From contig JBFFGE010000040.1 in NCBI GenBank assembly GCA_041557595.1, positions 1 through 28,762 on the forward strand: DNA of 28,762 bases, written 5' to 3'. Positions 15,493 to 24,612 of the stretch are shown here, piece by piece; position 1 is the first letter of the stretch, and each line of letters begins with the position of its first letter. This stretch comes from JAOTYV01 sp041557595 (lineage in GTDB: Bacteria; Pseudomonadota; Alphaproteobacteria; UBA8366). The translations under genes and the position numbers were made by a program. The notes under the pieces were generated by a model, which searched no databases, was not told the DNA's origin, and saw only the letters and a program-made list of their open reading frames with translations.

Positions 15493-16014
15493 ATGTCGGC
15501 ACGAAACGAATTCATTTCGGGTCTGATCATGCTTGTCGTGACGGTGATCTTTTACGTCGCGTCACTTGAGATTGAGGAAGATCCATTCGGCGTGGGCATG
15601 CAGCCATACGTGTTCCCGAGGGCAATCTGTCTTTTGATCGGGGCGATGACCTTGCTGCTCTTGATTACCTCCGGCGTCAAATTGCGGCGGGAGGGAATCC
15701 AGTTTGGCGGCGGCGACGGGGAAATCCGGTTGCTGTTCGTGTGGGTGTTGCCGATGGCGCTGATCGCCTTCGGCTATCTCGGCCTGATTAATTTGCTGCA
15801 GTATTTTATCCCGACCGTGGCGGCATTGTCGGCGACCTTGGCGTTGTTCGGCAATCGTGGCGTGAAATGGCTCCTGGTCATTCCGCTGATTTCCGGTGTC
15901 TTCTATTACGCCATTTTCTTCGGAATATTCCGCTTGCTGGAGCCGCCCGGGCTGCTGATCGATTACGACAATTATTACCTGTTCGGGCCGATGCGGAAAC
16001 TCCTGGGTATTTGA
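15493..16014 (+). CDS. tctB: TTT transporter small membrane subunit, TctB family
   Basis: The 173-residue integral membrane protein has about four hydrophobic segments: F-I-S-G-L-I-M-L-V-V-T-V-I-F near the N-terminus, an early P-R-A-I-C-L-L-I-G-A-M segment, L-L-F-V-W-V-L-P-M-A-L-I, and a C-terminal pair around W-L-L-V-I-P-L. This is the TctB layout: four membrane segments and a hydrophilic loop after the second. The position between tctC and tctA confirms the assignment. The ATG at 15493 is preferred over the open frame extending to 15424, since the upstream residues are Arg/Ala-rich and unlike the family; the GGGAAA ribosome site is modest. Confidence 0.88.
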   Translation: MSARNEFISGLIMLVVTVIFYVASLEIEEDPFGVGMQPYVFPRAICLLIGAMTLLLLITSGVKLRREGIQFGGGDGEIRLLFVWVLPMALIAFGYLGLINLLQYFIPTVAALSATLALFGNRGVKWLLVIPLISGVFYYAIFFGIFRLLEPPGLLIDYDNYYLFGPMRKLLGI

Positions 16015-16060
16015 GGGCCTTACCGGCCATGGGTGTGGAATAAGAGGGTAGAAATCGAGC

Positions 16061-17587
16061 ATGGACCACCCGATTTTCGACGGTATCGTAACGCTCTTCA
16101 GCAGCGGCTGGGCAATTTTCTATGCCGTTTTGGGCACGACGATCGGGTTGCTTGCGGGCGCGACGCCGGGGCTGACCGCGTCGGCGGCGATATCCATGAT
16201 TATCCCGCTGTCCTTCTATCTGGAGCCGCTGTCGGCGCTCATCTTCGTTTACACGATCGGCAAGGCGGCCAGTTTCGGCGGTTCGATCCCCGCCATTCTG
16301 TTCAATACGCCGGGCACGCCGCAGGCGTCCGCGACGCAACTCGAAGGCTATCCGCTGACCCGGCAGGGCAAGCAGGGTAAAGCCCTCAAGATGGCGGTGC
16401 TTGCATCCGCGCTCGGCGACACGTTTTCGGAATGTCTGCTGATCTTCGGCGCGGCCTTTATTGCGATTTACACCTCGCGCATGGGGCCGCCGGAGATCTT
16501 CGCGGTCTATTGCACGGCATTCGTGATAATCGGCAGCGTCATTGGCAATTCGATGGTGCGCGGTCTTATCAGCACCCTGCTCGGGATTCTGCTGGCGATC
16601 GTCGGCCTCGATCCGATCAGCTCGATGCCGCGTTTCACCTTCGATGTGAATTATCTCGAAACCGGTATCGGTCTTGTCCCGGTGTTGCTCGGCGTCTTCG
16701 TGGTTTCGGAAATTTTTGTGCAAATCGCCGATCGCGGCGCGCTCGGCACGGAACGCATGTTGTCCAAAAAATCGGATGTGCCGGAGGACAACTACGTCAC
16801 CTGGAACGATTTCAAACGCAGCGTGCCGGTCATGGCGAAATCGACCGGCATGGGAACGATCATCGGCATGCTGCCGGGAGTCGGCGCGTCGGCCGCCTGC
16901 TTCGTGGCGTATGCGGAAGCCCGGCGTTCGGGCAAACCCGAAGACAAATGGGGCGAGGGCGAGATCAAGGGCGTCGCCGCGGCGGAAGCGGCGAACAATT
17001 CCGTGTCCGGCGCCAATCTCATCCCGCTGCTGACGCTCGGCATTCCCGGCAGTGTTGCGGCCGCGTTGCTTGGCGGCGTCTTCCTGATCCACGGCATGAA
17101 TATCGGGCCGAAGATTTTCGTCGAAGAGCAGGCGACGATTTACGGGCTGTTCGCCTCGGGTCTGCTGTGCATCGCCGTCTATTTCGTCATGGGATATTGG
17201 GGCAGCGGAATCATCGGTCGGATCATCGCCAAGGTGCCGGTGCGGGTGATCTATCCGTTCATTTTCATCACCTCGATCGTCGCGGTGTACGCGCTGCGCA
17301 ACACCTTGTTCGATGTGGCGATGATGTGCGCCTTTGGCTTCGTCGGGTATTTCTTCAAGAAGTTCGACTACAGCCTGCCGGCCTTCATCATCGCGTTCAT
17401 CCTCGGACCCGGCGCGGAGCGCGCGCTGCGGCAGGCCCTGCTGTTGTCCCAGGACGGGGCGATGATTTTCCTCGAGCGGCCCATGGCGGTGTTCTTTATC
17501 CTGTTGGCGGTGCTGGTGATCGGTGTGCGGATCTATCAGACGGTAAAACAGGATTCGGCAGGCAAGCGGGCGCCGGTTCCCGAATGA
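16061..17587 (+). CDS. tctA: TTT transporter large permease subunit, TctA family
   Basis: The 508-residue polytopic permease forms the transport channel with TctB and takes ligand from TctC. It shows the two family signature repeats. The first is G-A-T-P-G-L-T-A-S-A-A (34-44) with G-G-S-I-P-A-I-L-F-N-T-P-G-T-P. The second, in the other half, is G-M-L-P-G-V-G-A-S-A-A with A-A-N-N-S-V-S-G-A-N-L-I-P-L-L-T-L-G-I-P-G. About 11-12 membrane segments are evident and the length is typical (about 500). It starts 46 bp after tctB and is followed 74 bp later by the sulfatase on the same strand. Confidence 0.94.
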   Translation: MDHPIFDGIVTLFSSGWAIFYAVLGTTIGLLAGATPGLTASAAISMIIPLSFYLEPLSALIFVYTIGKAASFGGSIPAILFNTPGTPQASATQLEGYPLTRQGKQGKALKMAVLASALGDTFSECLLIFGAAFIAIYTSRMGPPEIFAVYCTAFVIIGSVIGNSMVRGLISTLLGILLAIVGLDPISSMPRFTFDVNYLETGIGLVPVLLGVFVVSEIFVQIADRGALGTERMLSKKSDVPEDNYVTWNDFKRSVPVMAKSTGMGTIIGMLPGVGASAACFVAYAEARRSGKPEDKWGEGEIKGVAAAEAANNSVSGANLIPLLTLGIPGSVAAALLGGVFLIHGMNIGPKIFVEEQATIYGLFASGLLCIAVYFVMGYWGSGIIGRIIAKVPVRVIYPFIFITSIVAVYALRNTLFDVAMMCAFGFVGYFFKKFDYSLPAFIIAFILGPGAERALRQALLLSQDGAMIFLERPMAVFFILLAVLVIGVRIYQTVKQDSAGKRAPVPE

Positions 17588-17661
17588 ATGGGCGGCCGGC
17601 GCGCAAAGGCCGGCGGTAAGCACGGGTTGCTCGGTCTTGGCGGCTCGGTCGGAGTGAATCG

Positions 17662-19155
17662 ATGACGCAGCCCAGCAATCTCATTCTCTTCATGGCGGAC
17701 AACCACAACCGTGCCTATGCGGGATGCTATGGGCATCCGGTGGCGCAAACGCCGACGATCGACCGTATCGCCGCATCCGGCGTGCGGTTTGCCAACGCCT
17801 ATGCCGCCTCCGCCGTGTGCTGCCCGGCGCGCGCCGCCCTTGCGACCGGGCGCTATCCGCACCAGACCGGGTTTTGGGACAACTCCCTGGTCTATGACGG
17901 ATCGGTGCCGAGCTGGCATCATCGGTTGCGGGAGCACGGGCACACCGTCACCTCGATCGGCAAATTGCACTACCTCGAGGATGGCCGCGATTACGGTTTC
18001 ACCGAATCCGAAATCCCGATGCACATCGTCGAGAGCCGCGGGGCGTTGTTCGGTCTGCTGCGGGCGACCGAGGAAGGCGAGCGCTCGCGGCCGTCGCCGC
18101 GCCTGCAATACAGCCGCACCGGCATCGGCGATACCGACTATGTCCAATACGATCACGATATTACCGAACGTGCCATCGCATGGCTGAAGGATCATGCCGC
18201 GGCGCATGACAAACCCTGGGTCTTGCTCGTGTCCTATGCGGCCCCGCACCCGCCCTTCGTCGTGCCGAAACGCCTCATGGCGCTATATCCCCCCGACAGA
18301 ATGCCGCTACCTCCGCAGTTCCGTCAGGAGGAACAGCCCCATCACCCGGCGGTCGATCACATCCGCCGCCTGCATCAGTTCGAGGAACTCTGCTCCGAGG
18401 AATTCGTCCGCACCACGGTCGCCGGGTATTGCGCGCTGATTACCCATATGGACGAGCAGATCGGCGCCGTCCTGAAATCCGCCGAAGATCTCGGCGTGCT
18501 GGACACCGCCCGCATCGCCTATATTTCCGACCATGGCGAAGCGGCGGGACATCACGGTTTGTTCGCGAAGTCAATCGTCTACGAGCACTCGCTGGGCGTC
18601 CCCTTCGTGATGGCCGGCCCCGGCGTTCCGCGCGGCCGGGTCGTCGATCAGATCGTGTCGCATGTCGATCTTTTCCCGACAATCGTCGAAGGCGCGGGCG
18701 CACAACTGAACAGGCAGGATGCGGATTTGCCGGGCATTTCCCTATGGCCGGCGATCGCGGGCACGGAGGTCGATCGACTGGGGTTCGCCGAATATCACGG
18801 GCACGGATCGAAAAGCGGCATGTATGCGCTGCGCGACGGGCGGTACAAACTACTGTATTTCGTCGGCATGCCGAGCCAGCTCTTCGATCTCGAGGCCGAC
18901 CCTGAGGAGACCCGGGATCTGATCGATACCGCCGACGGTCGCGAACGGGCGGCGCGGATCGAACGGAAGTTACGGCAATTGCTGGACCCGGAAGCCGTCG
19001 ACGGGCGCGCCAAATCCGATCAGCGCGCGCAGATCGAACGCATGGGCGGTGTCGAGGCATGTCTTGGCGCCGGCAATTATCTCAACAATCCGGTGCCCGG
19101 TCAGGCGCCCGAATTGTTCGGCTTCGGGGCGGATGGAGACGCGCAGGCGCGATAG
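17662..19155 (+). CDS. sulfatase family (alkaline phosphatase superfamily; arylsulfatase/choline-sulfatase-like)
   Basis: The 497-residue hydrolase should act on sulfate (or possibly phosphonate) monoesters. The sulfatase signature is S-A-V-C-C-P-A-R-A-A-L (Cys53 of C-x-P-x-R, converted to formylglycine by a maturation enzyme not in this window), followed by G-R-Y-P-H-Q-T-G. Metal and substrate residues include Asp13/Asn14 (F-M-A-D-N-H-N), S-I-G-K-L-H, and Asp290-His291 (S-D-H-G-E-A-A-G-H-H-G). The C-terminal Y-A-L-R-D-G-R-Y-K-L and L-F-D-L-E-A-D-P-E-E motifs are typical. There is no signal peptide, so it is predicted to be cytoplasmic. It follows tctA by 74 bp with GGAG before the ATG. The context suggests that the TTT system imports its substrate. 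Confidence 0.9.
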   Translation: MTQPSNLILFMADNHNRAYAGCYGHPVAQTPTIDRIAASGVRFANAYAASAVCCPARAALATGRYPHQTGFWDNSLVYDGSVPSWHHRLREHGHTVTSIGKLHYLEDGRDYGFTESEIPMHIVESRGALFGLLRATEEGERSRPSPRLQYSRTGIGDTDYVQYDHDITERAIAWLKDHAAAHDKPWVLLVSYAAPHPPFVVPKRLMALYPPDRMPLPPQFRQEEQPHHPAVDHIRRLHQFEELCSEEFVRTTVAGYCALITHMDEQIGAVLKSAEDLGVLDTARIAYISDHGEAAGHHGLFAKSIVYEHSLGVPFVMAGPGVPRGRVVDQIVSHVDLFPTIVEGAGAQLNRQDADLPGISLWPAIAGTEVDRLGFAEYHGHGSKSGMYALRDGRYKLLYFVGMPSQLFDLEADPEETRDLIDTADGRERAARIERKLRQLLDPEAVDGRAKSDQRAQIERMGGVEACLGAGNYLNNPVPGQAPELFGFGADGDAQAR

Positions 19156-19185
19156 CTGCACCGCCGGCGAATTGAGCCGTGAAGG

Positions 19186-21018
19186 TTATCGCTCGACGCG
19201 ATAGAGACGGAAACCGTTGGCGATATCCGTATCGATCGGCACGCGGCTCAGCCAATCCGGGACCTTATCGTCGAGCAGGCGCTGATAGAGCGTGCTGTTG
19301 CCGGCTTCCTGCGTGAAGAAGCCCCGTTCTCCGATGGAGGGGCAAACGATCAAGAGATCCACACCGCGTCGGCTGACGATGGCGCGACTCTCGCTGTCGT
19401 CGGTCGACGCCAACATACGATAGCTGTCGAAGATGCCGCTGCCGTTGCGGTGGTAGGGGGCGCCGACCACGCTGTGCGGCGTGCGGTAGACGATCTCGGG
19501 GCCATGGTCGAGCAACCCGCCGATAATCAGGGGCGTCGCGCCCAGTCCTTTGGGATCGTTCAAGACGTCGGAAATCGGCTCGATCCGGCATTTTGGGTTG
19601 ACCTCGCCCGCTTCCGCCTGCCGGTAGGACGATTCGATAATCATCCCGGTCAAGGTCGTGCCGAACATCAGCATGACGGTCGCGCTGATCCGGATGAGCT
19701 GCTCCTGAAACGCGGAGCCCGTGCCCATCCGTTGATCGAACAAGCGGCCGATAATCTCCGCCAGGGCAATCGCGCTGAGGATTTCGACGAAGGGTGCGAA
19801 CCGGGCATGCTTCAGGGCACAGAGGAAATAAAGCAGGCTGATCGTGCCGAGGAACATCCAGCGCCGCCAATTCTCGTCCTGCCGCTCACGCCAGCATATC
19901 CACCCGAGAAGCGCCAGGCTCGGGATTGCCACGCCGATCATCATGAGAAACGTGCCGACGCGATACAGGCTCTCGGGCAACAGGGGCCGCAGCTCGGCGA
20001 CCCGTTCATGCCAGATCGGAACGATGCGCGGGTCGACGGCGGAGAACGGTCCGGTGAAGAACAACGGGAACATATTGGCCAGCAGGGCAACGCCGAAGGC
20101 GCCGGTCACGCCCGCGACAAGCAGCCGATGCCGGGCCACCCCGCCGGAGGGAAACAACCGCATGCCGAACGCCGCGGCGCTCCAGAACGCCAGCGTGACC
20201 AGGGCGATCGTCATATGCACGAAGGAGACCCGGTCGTATTCGACGGTCAGCCAGTCCGCGAAGGGCCGTTCGATTGCGATCGCCGCCGCCATGCAAACGA
20301 CGAATCCGATGGTCGTATTGAGGCCTTGGCGTCCGCCGCGGCCGCGGATGATCCAGTCGAGCGCGAGCGCCGCCTGGGACAAGGCGACCAGGATCAGAAG
20401 CTCGATACTGACCCATAGGGCGAAGCCGAGGCTTGCGCCGGCGAGAAGCGCCAGTCGTGGCGGCGCGGTTCGCGGACCGAGCAGACGCAGCATGAAACCG
20501 ATACAGAGCAGGAATGCGAGGAACTGCAGGCTGTGATGATCCGCGCGGCCGGTCATCGAATAGCTGAGCACCGCCGGCTGTAGCAGCAGGACGAAGACCG
20601 CCATGAAGGCCCGGTCACGGCTCATCAGGGCACGGGCCGTCCAGACCATCGCGATGCAGCAAAGCAGGGCGATCAACGGGGCGCTGCTCGCCGCGGCCGC
20701 GAACAGGGCTTGTTCGGCGGATACGAACGGCAGGATCAGGAGGGCGAGCACGAGGATGATGGCGTCCATCGGGCGCGTCCAATGCAGCGCGTCGCCGTAT
20801 GGCGCATTGCTTCGTTCGATCACGATGTCGTACCAATTTCCGGTCGCCAGCAGCTCGCCGACCCGCACAAGACGCATATACCCGTCGGGTCCCAGCAGCT
20901 CGCCGTTGAAGACCGGAGCGGCGACCGAGGTGGCGAGGGCGAGATGAAGGGCTGCCCACAAACAGAGGACGATTAGCCAGGGAATATAATTCGGACTGTC
21001 CGTCCGGGAGTCGGTCAT
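19186..21018 (-). CDS. polytopic GT-C-type membrane protein, STT3/oligosaccharyltransferase-like
   Basis: The 610-residue protein has about a dozen membrane segments and a soluble C-terminal domain (about 465-610). I can place counterparts of STT3/PglB catalytic motifs in order: an acidic first loop, GPDGYMRL (43-50), with W-Y-D and L-H-W-T-R-P-M-D after it; G-R-A-D-H-H-S-L-Q (157-165), where PglB has GYYDTDM; V-A-E-L-R-P (340-345) in the last large loop, like the SVSE/TIxE glutamate motif (Glu342); K-H-A-R-F-A-P-F (403-410); and L-L-D-H-G followed by I-V-Y-R-T (502-513) at the WWDYG position. The match is by eye and distant, so the function (glycan, lipid or protein acceptor) is inferred. 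Start is the ATG at 21018 with AGCAGG upstream; the open frame beyond it is antisense to other genes. Divergent from the Ldh2 operon. Confidence 0.75.
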   Translation of the reverse strand: MTDSRTDSPNYIPWLIVLCLWAALHLALATSVAAPVFNGELLGPDGYMRLVRVGELLATGNWYDIVIERSNAPYGDALHWTRPMDAIILVLALLILPFVSAEQALFAAAASSAPLIALLCCIAMVWTARALMSRDRAFMAVFVLLLQPAVLSYSMTGRADHHSLQFLAFLLCIGFMLRLLGPRTAPPRLALLAGASLGFALWVSIELLILVALSQAALALDWIIRGRGGRQGLNTTIGFVVCMAAAIAIERPFADWLTVEYDRVSFVHMTIALVTLAFWSAAAFGMRLFPSGGVARHRLLVAGVTGAFGVALLANMFPLFFTGPFSAVDPRIVPIWHERVAELRPLLPESLYRVGTFLMMIGVAIPSLALLGWICWRERQDENWRRWMFLGTISLLYFLCALKHARFAPFVEILSAIALAEIIGRLFDQRMGTGSAFQEQLIRISATVMLMFGTTLTGMIIESSYRQAEAGEVNPKCRIEPISDVLNDPKGLGATPLIIGGLLDHGPEIVYRTPHSVVGAPYHRNGSGIFDSYRMLASTDDSESRAIVSRRGVDLLIVCPSIGERGFFTQEAGNSTLYQRLLDDKVPDWLSRVPIDTDIANGFRLYRVER

Positions 21019-21183
21019 AGGATTGTGGCCTGCTAGGGTGGCGCGAGCGAAACCTTTGTGATTGTTTAGGGAGGAATGGTTACCAAAAGGTTGAGTGGCG
21101 GGGTTTCGGGGGCGCCGCCGGCGCAGGACGAGCCGGATTTTCCCAGGCCGCCGCTCCAGACAAAAATACAATTGGAGGGAAAA

Positions 21184-22236
21184 ATGCCGATTATTGCCGC
21201 CGATAAGATCCAGAAAACAGCCGCAGTGCTCCTCGAAGGCGCCGGCGCGAGCGCGAAGGAGGCGGAGATCGTGTCGCGCCATTCCATCGCGGCCAATCTC
21301 GCAGGGCATGATTCGCACGGCATCATCAAGATTCCGACCTATATCGACCGCGTGAAGGACGGCCATATCGTGCCGGGCGCGCCGTTCGAAATCGATCGGG
21401 AAACCGCGACCACTACCGTGATCAACGGCAATTGGGGCTTCGGCTATGTGGTTTCCGAGCGGGCGACCGAAATCGTCATCGAGAAGGCGAAGAAAAGCGG
21501 CGTCGCGGCGACCACGATCTATCAGCAGAGCCATGTCGGACGGCTGACGGACTACCCCCTGATGGCCGCCAAGGAAGGCCTGATCTGCATGATGACCGCG
21601 GATTCCGGCCGGACCAAGAAATCCGTGGCGCCTTTTGGCGGCCGCGAGGCCCGTCTCGGCACCAACCCGCTGTGCATTGCGATGCCGTCGAACCTCGAGG
21701 GACCGTTTTTCATCGATTTCGCGACCTCGGCCGCGGCCGCGGGCAAGCTCGAAGTCGCCGTCTCGCGCGGCGAGGACGTGCCGCTGGGATGGCTGCTCGA
21801 CAAGGACGGCAACCCGTCGACCAACCCGAAGGATCTGCGCGCCGGCGGCGCCGTGCTGCCGCTGGGCGGAAACGAAGGGTACAAGGGCTATGGACTGTCG
21901 GCGATGATCGAGATTTTTTCGGGCATTCTTCCGGGCCTCGGCTTCGGCGTGGATCCCTCCGGCAAGCACAATGACGGCGTCTTCATCGCGGCCTTCGACG
22001 TGGAGGCGTTCCGGCCGTTGGAGACCTTCAAGCAGGAGGTGACCGATTTCGCCAACTACCTGAAATCGACGCCGCCGGCCTCGGGCTTCGAGGAAGTGCT
22101 GTACCCGGGCGAAATCGAATATCGCAAGGAAAAGAAGCTGCGCGCGGAGGGCATCTTCGTCGAGGATGGCACCTGCGCAAAATTGAATGCGCTGGCCGAG
22201 GAGTTCGGCGTTACGGATCAGGTCGATCTGGGCTGA
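21184..22236 (+). CDS. malate/L-lactate dehydrogenase-family (Ldh2) NAD(P)-dependent 2-hydroxyacid oxidoreductase
   Basis: This 350-residue enzyme is of the Ldh2/MDH2 (PF02615) type, distinct from classic Rossmann malate dehydrogenases. The fold's signature G-H-D-S-H-G-I (41-47) and S-H-V-G-R (116-120), with the catalytic His region, are present, followed by G-T-N-P-L-C-I-A-M-P, I-D-F-A-T-S-A-A-A, and G-G-N-E-G-Y-K-G-Y-G-L. Members reduce or oxidise malate, lactate, sulfolactate, ureidoglycolate and other 2-hydroxyacids; the substrate is not readable. The ATG at 21184 sits after TTGGAGGGAAAA, a strong ribosome site. The upstream in-frame ATG at 21076 has GGAGG only 1-2 bp away and adds 36 residues unlike the family. 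First gene of a cluster with the molybdenum hydroxylase and cupin. Confidence 0.92.
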   Translation: MPIIAADKIQKTAAVLLEGAGASAKEAEIVSRHSIAANLAGHDSHGIIKIPTYIDRVKDGHIVPGAPFEIDRETATTTVINGNWGFGYVVSERATEIVIEKAKKSGVAATTIYQQSHVGRLTDYPLMAAKEGLICMMTADSGRTKKSVAPFGGREARLGTNPLCIAMPSNLEGPFFIDFATSAAAAGKLEVAVSRGEDVPLGWLLDKDGNPSTNPKDLRAGGAVLPLGGNEGYKGYGLSAMIEIFSGILPGLGFGVDPSGKHNDGVFIAAFDVEAFRPLETFKQEVTDFANYLKSTPPASGFEEVLYPGEIEYRKEKKLRAEGIFVEDGTCAKLNALAEEFGVTDQVDLG

Positions 22237-22260
22237 CGCCGGTCCACCGGAGGGAGAGCG

Positions 22261-24585
22261 ATGAGCTGGGTCGGCAGCCGGGTGAAGCGGGTCGAGGATC
22301 CGGCCCTCCTGATGGGGCAGGGCCGATTCGTCGACGACCTGCACATGCCGGGCATGGTGCAGGCGACGATTTTGCGCAGCAACCACGCCCACGCCAGGAT
22401 CCGCGGCATCGATGTCGCGGCGGCGCGGGCGATGTCCGGCGTGCACGGTGTCTTCACGGCGGCCGATCTGCCGCCGGTCCTGCACGGAAAGCTGCTTCCC
22501 CTGCTCGCCCACCATCCGGCGATCCGCCATGTGCGGACGGCGCAAATCCTCGCGCAGGACGAGGTGCGCTATGTCGGCGAGCCGATTGCGGTGGTCGTCG
22601 CCGAGGATCGCTATCTGGCGGAGGACGCGGCCGAGCGGGTGGTGGTCGATTATGAACCGCTCGCCGTGGTGGCGGATTGCCGCGCCGCGCTGGAAAACCC
22701 CGAAGCGCGCGCCCACGCCGATCTCGAAGACAATCTGACCGCGGAAATCCCGTTGCAATTCGGCGCCGTCGATGCGGCGTTCGCCGGCGCGGCGCATGTC
22801 GTCCGCGAACGGCTGTTCCAGAACCGGGGCGGCGCCCAGGCGCTGGAATGCCGAGCCGTCCTTGCCCTGCCGGATCCGGCCGAGGACGGCATCACCCTGT
22901 GGGCCAATACCCAGGCGCCGCACCGTCTGCGGCGGGTGCTGGCGGATTTGTTCGAATTGCCGGAGGAGCGGTTTCGCGTCATTGCAGAAGATGTCGGCGG
23001 CGGGTTTGGCCCCAAGGGATCGAGCTATCCCGAACAAGTCGCCATTCCTGCCTGCGCGCGGCTGCTCGGCCGCCCGGTGAAATGGATCGAAGACCGGCGC
23101 GAACACTTCATCACCGCATTCCAGGAGCGCGATCAGTATTGGGATGTCGAGCTGGCGCTCGATGGCGATGGCCGCATCCTCGGATTGCGGGGCGAGGTCA
23201 TTCACGATGGCGGCGCTTATTTGCCGATGCTGGGGGTGGTCCTGCCCTACATCACCGGCAGCACGGTGCCGGGCCCGTATGTGATTCCGGCGTTCGACCT
23301 CACGGTCAAGGTTGCGTGCACCAATATGATTTCGTGCTCGCCGGTGCGGGGCGCCGGGCGGCCGCAGGCCGTCTTTGCGATGGAACGTCTGATGGATCGG
23401 GCGGCGCGCGAAATGAACCTCGACCCGGCGGAGTTGCGGCGGCGTAATTTCATCCAGCCCGAACAAATGCCCTACGCGGTCGGCCTGACCTATCGCGACG
23501 GCAGCCCGCTTACCTATGACAGCGGCGACTATCCGGAAAGCCAGCGGCTCGCCCTGGAAGCGGCCGATTATGACGGCTTCCCGAAACGTCAGGCGGCGGC
23601 GCGCAAGGCGGGGCGGTATCGTGGCATCGGCGTCGGCAATTATGTGGAAGGCACCGGGTTGGGGCCGTTCGAAGGCGTGACCGTGAGCGTGGGCGCCGGC
23701 GGCAAGATTACGGCGGTAACCGGCGCGAGCGCGCAGGGCCAGGGCCATCAGACCATGCTGGCGCAGATCGTCGCGGACGGGCTCGGCGCGCGGATCGAGG
23801 ATATCGAAGTCAGAGGCGGCGATACGGCCAAAATTCCCCATGGCGTCGGGACATTCGCCAGCCGGGTGACCGTGAACGCGGGCTCTTCGGCGCAAATCGC
23901 GTCCGCGCAGTTGCGCGAAAAAATCCTCAGGACGGCGAGCCATATGCTGGAGGCGGCGGCGGAAGATCTCGAGCTCGCGGAAGGCCGCATCTTCGTCAAG
24001 GGCGTCCCCGATATGAGTATCTCGCTTGCCGAGGTGGAAGTATTCTCGAACGGCCGGCCGGGCTTCTCCATGCCGCCGGATCTGAGCCCGGGCCTGCGCG
24101 AAAGCGCGTATTTCACGCCCGAGCGATCGACCTATACGAATGGATGCCATGTCGCCGAGGTGGAGGTCGATTTGGAAACCGGCGAGGTGACCATCCTGAA
24201 CTACGTGGCGGGTCACGATTGCGGTAAGGTGATCAACCCGTTGATTGTCGACGGTCAGGTGATTGGCGGCGTCGCCCACGGGGTGGGCAACGCGCTCTAT
24301 GAATGGATGCGTTACGATAGCGAAGGGCAGCCGCTGACCGTCAATTTCGGCGAATATCTGATGCCGCTGGCCAGCGATATGCCGCCGCTGTCGCTGGTTC
24401 ATCTGGAGACGCCGACGCCGCTGAACCCGCTTGGCGTCAAGGGCGCCGGCGAAGGCGGTACGATCCCCGCGCCGGCGGCGATCGCGGCGGCGATCGAAGA
24501 TGCGCTGACGCCCTTCGGCGTCCGTATCGCCCAGGTTCCGGTGACGCCGCCCTATCTTCTCGGCCTGCTCGACGGCAAGGCCTGA
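22261..24585 (+). CDS. xanthine dehydrogenase/CO dehydrogenase-family molybdenum hydroxylase, large (Moco) subunit, orphan copy 2
   Basis: The 774-residue large subunit is paralogous in family to the 7711-10071 gene but clearly divergent. It has the N-terminal hammerhead (V-K-R-V-E-D-P-A-L-L then V-R-Y-V-G-E-P-I-A-V-V-V-A), D-V-G-G-G-F-G-P-K-G, V-R-G-A-G-R-P-Q-A (362-370), A-Q-G-Q-G-H-Q-T, and G-V-K-G-A-G-E-G-G with the expected catalytic Glu731. The RGAGR loop again argues against a classic CO dehydrogenase. As with copy 1, no FeS or FAD subunit gene is next to it. GGAGGGAGAGCG precedes the ATG. It lies 24 bp after the Ldh2 gene and 27 bp before the cupin, so they form one operon. There is no Tat signal, so it is predicted to be cytoplasmic. 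The substrate is probably an aldehyde or N-heteroaromatic compound (family knowledge, not shown). Confidence 0.92.
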   Translation: MSWVGSRVKRVEDPALLMGQGRFVDDLHMPGMVQATILRSNHAHARIRGIDVAAARAMSGVHGVFTAADLPPVLHGKLLPLLAHHPAIRHVRTAQILAQDEVRYVGEPIAVVVAEDRYLAEDAAERVVVDYEPLAVVADCRAALENPEARAHADLEDNLTAEIPLQFGAVDAAFAGAAHVVRERLFQNRGGAQALECRAVLALPDPAEDGITLWANTQAPHRLRRVLADLFELPEERFRVIAEDVGGGFGPKGSSYPEQVAIPACARLLGRPVKWIEDRREHFITAFQERDQYWDVELALDGDGRILGLRGEVIHDGGAYLPMLGVVLPYITGSTVPGPYVIPAFDLTVKVACTNMISCSPVRGAGRPQAVFAMERLMDRAAREMNLDPAELRRRNFIQPEQMPYAVGLTYRDGSPLTYDSGDYPESQRLALEAADYDGFPKRQAAARKAGRYRGIGVGNYVEGTGLGPFEGVTVSVGAGGKITAVTGASAQGQGHQTMLAQIVADGLGARIEDIEVRGGDTAKIPHGVGTFASRVTVNAGSSAQIASAQLREKILRTASHMLEAAAEDLELAEGRIFVKGVPDMSISLAEVEVFSNGRPGFSMPPDLSPGLRESAYFTPERSTYTNGCHVAEVEVDLETGEVTILNYVAGHDCGKVINPLIVDGQVIGGVAHGVGNALYEWMRYDSEGQPLTVNFGEYLMPLASDMPPLSLVHLETPTPLNPLGVKGAGEGGTIPAPAAIAAAIEDALTPFGVRIAQVPVTPPYLLGLLDGKA

Positions 24586-24612
24586 CACGGACATCAACGG
24601 GAGGACGCCTTC

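Noticed and set aside
15878..17623. 581-codon minus-strand frame across tctA
   Set aside because: Antisense shadow of TctA, rich in Arg, Asp and His; no family resemblance.
14431..22236. Assignment of the cluster to sulfolactate or sulfoquinovose degradation
   Set aside because: Ldh2 and TTT proteins occur in many pathways and no sulfonate-lyase or sulfoquinovose gene is present; the substrate cannot be named.
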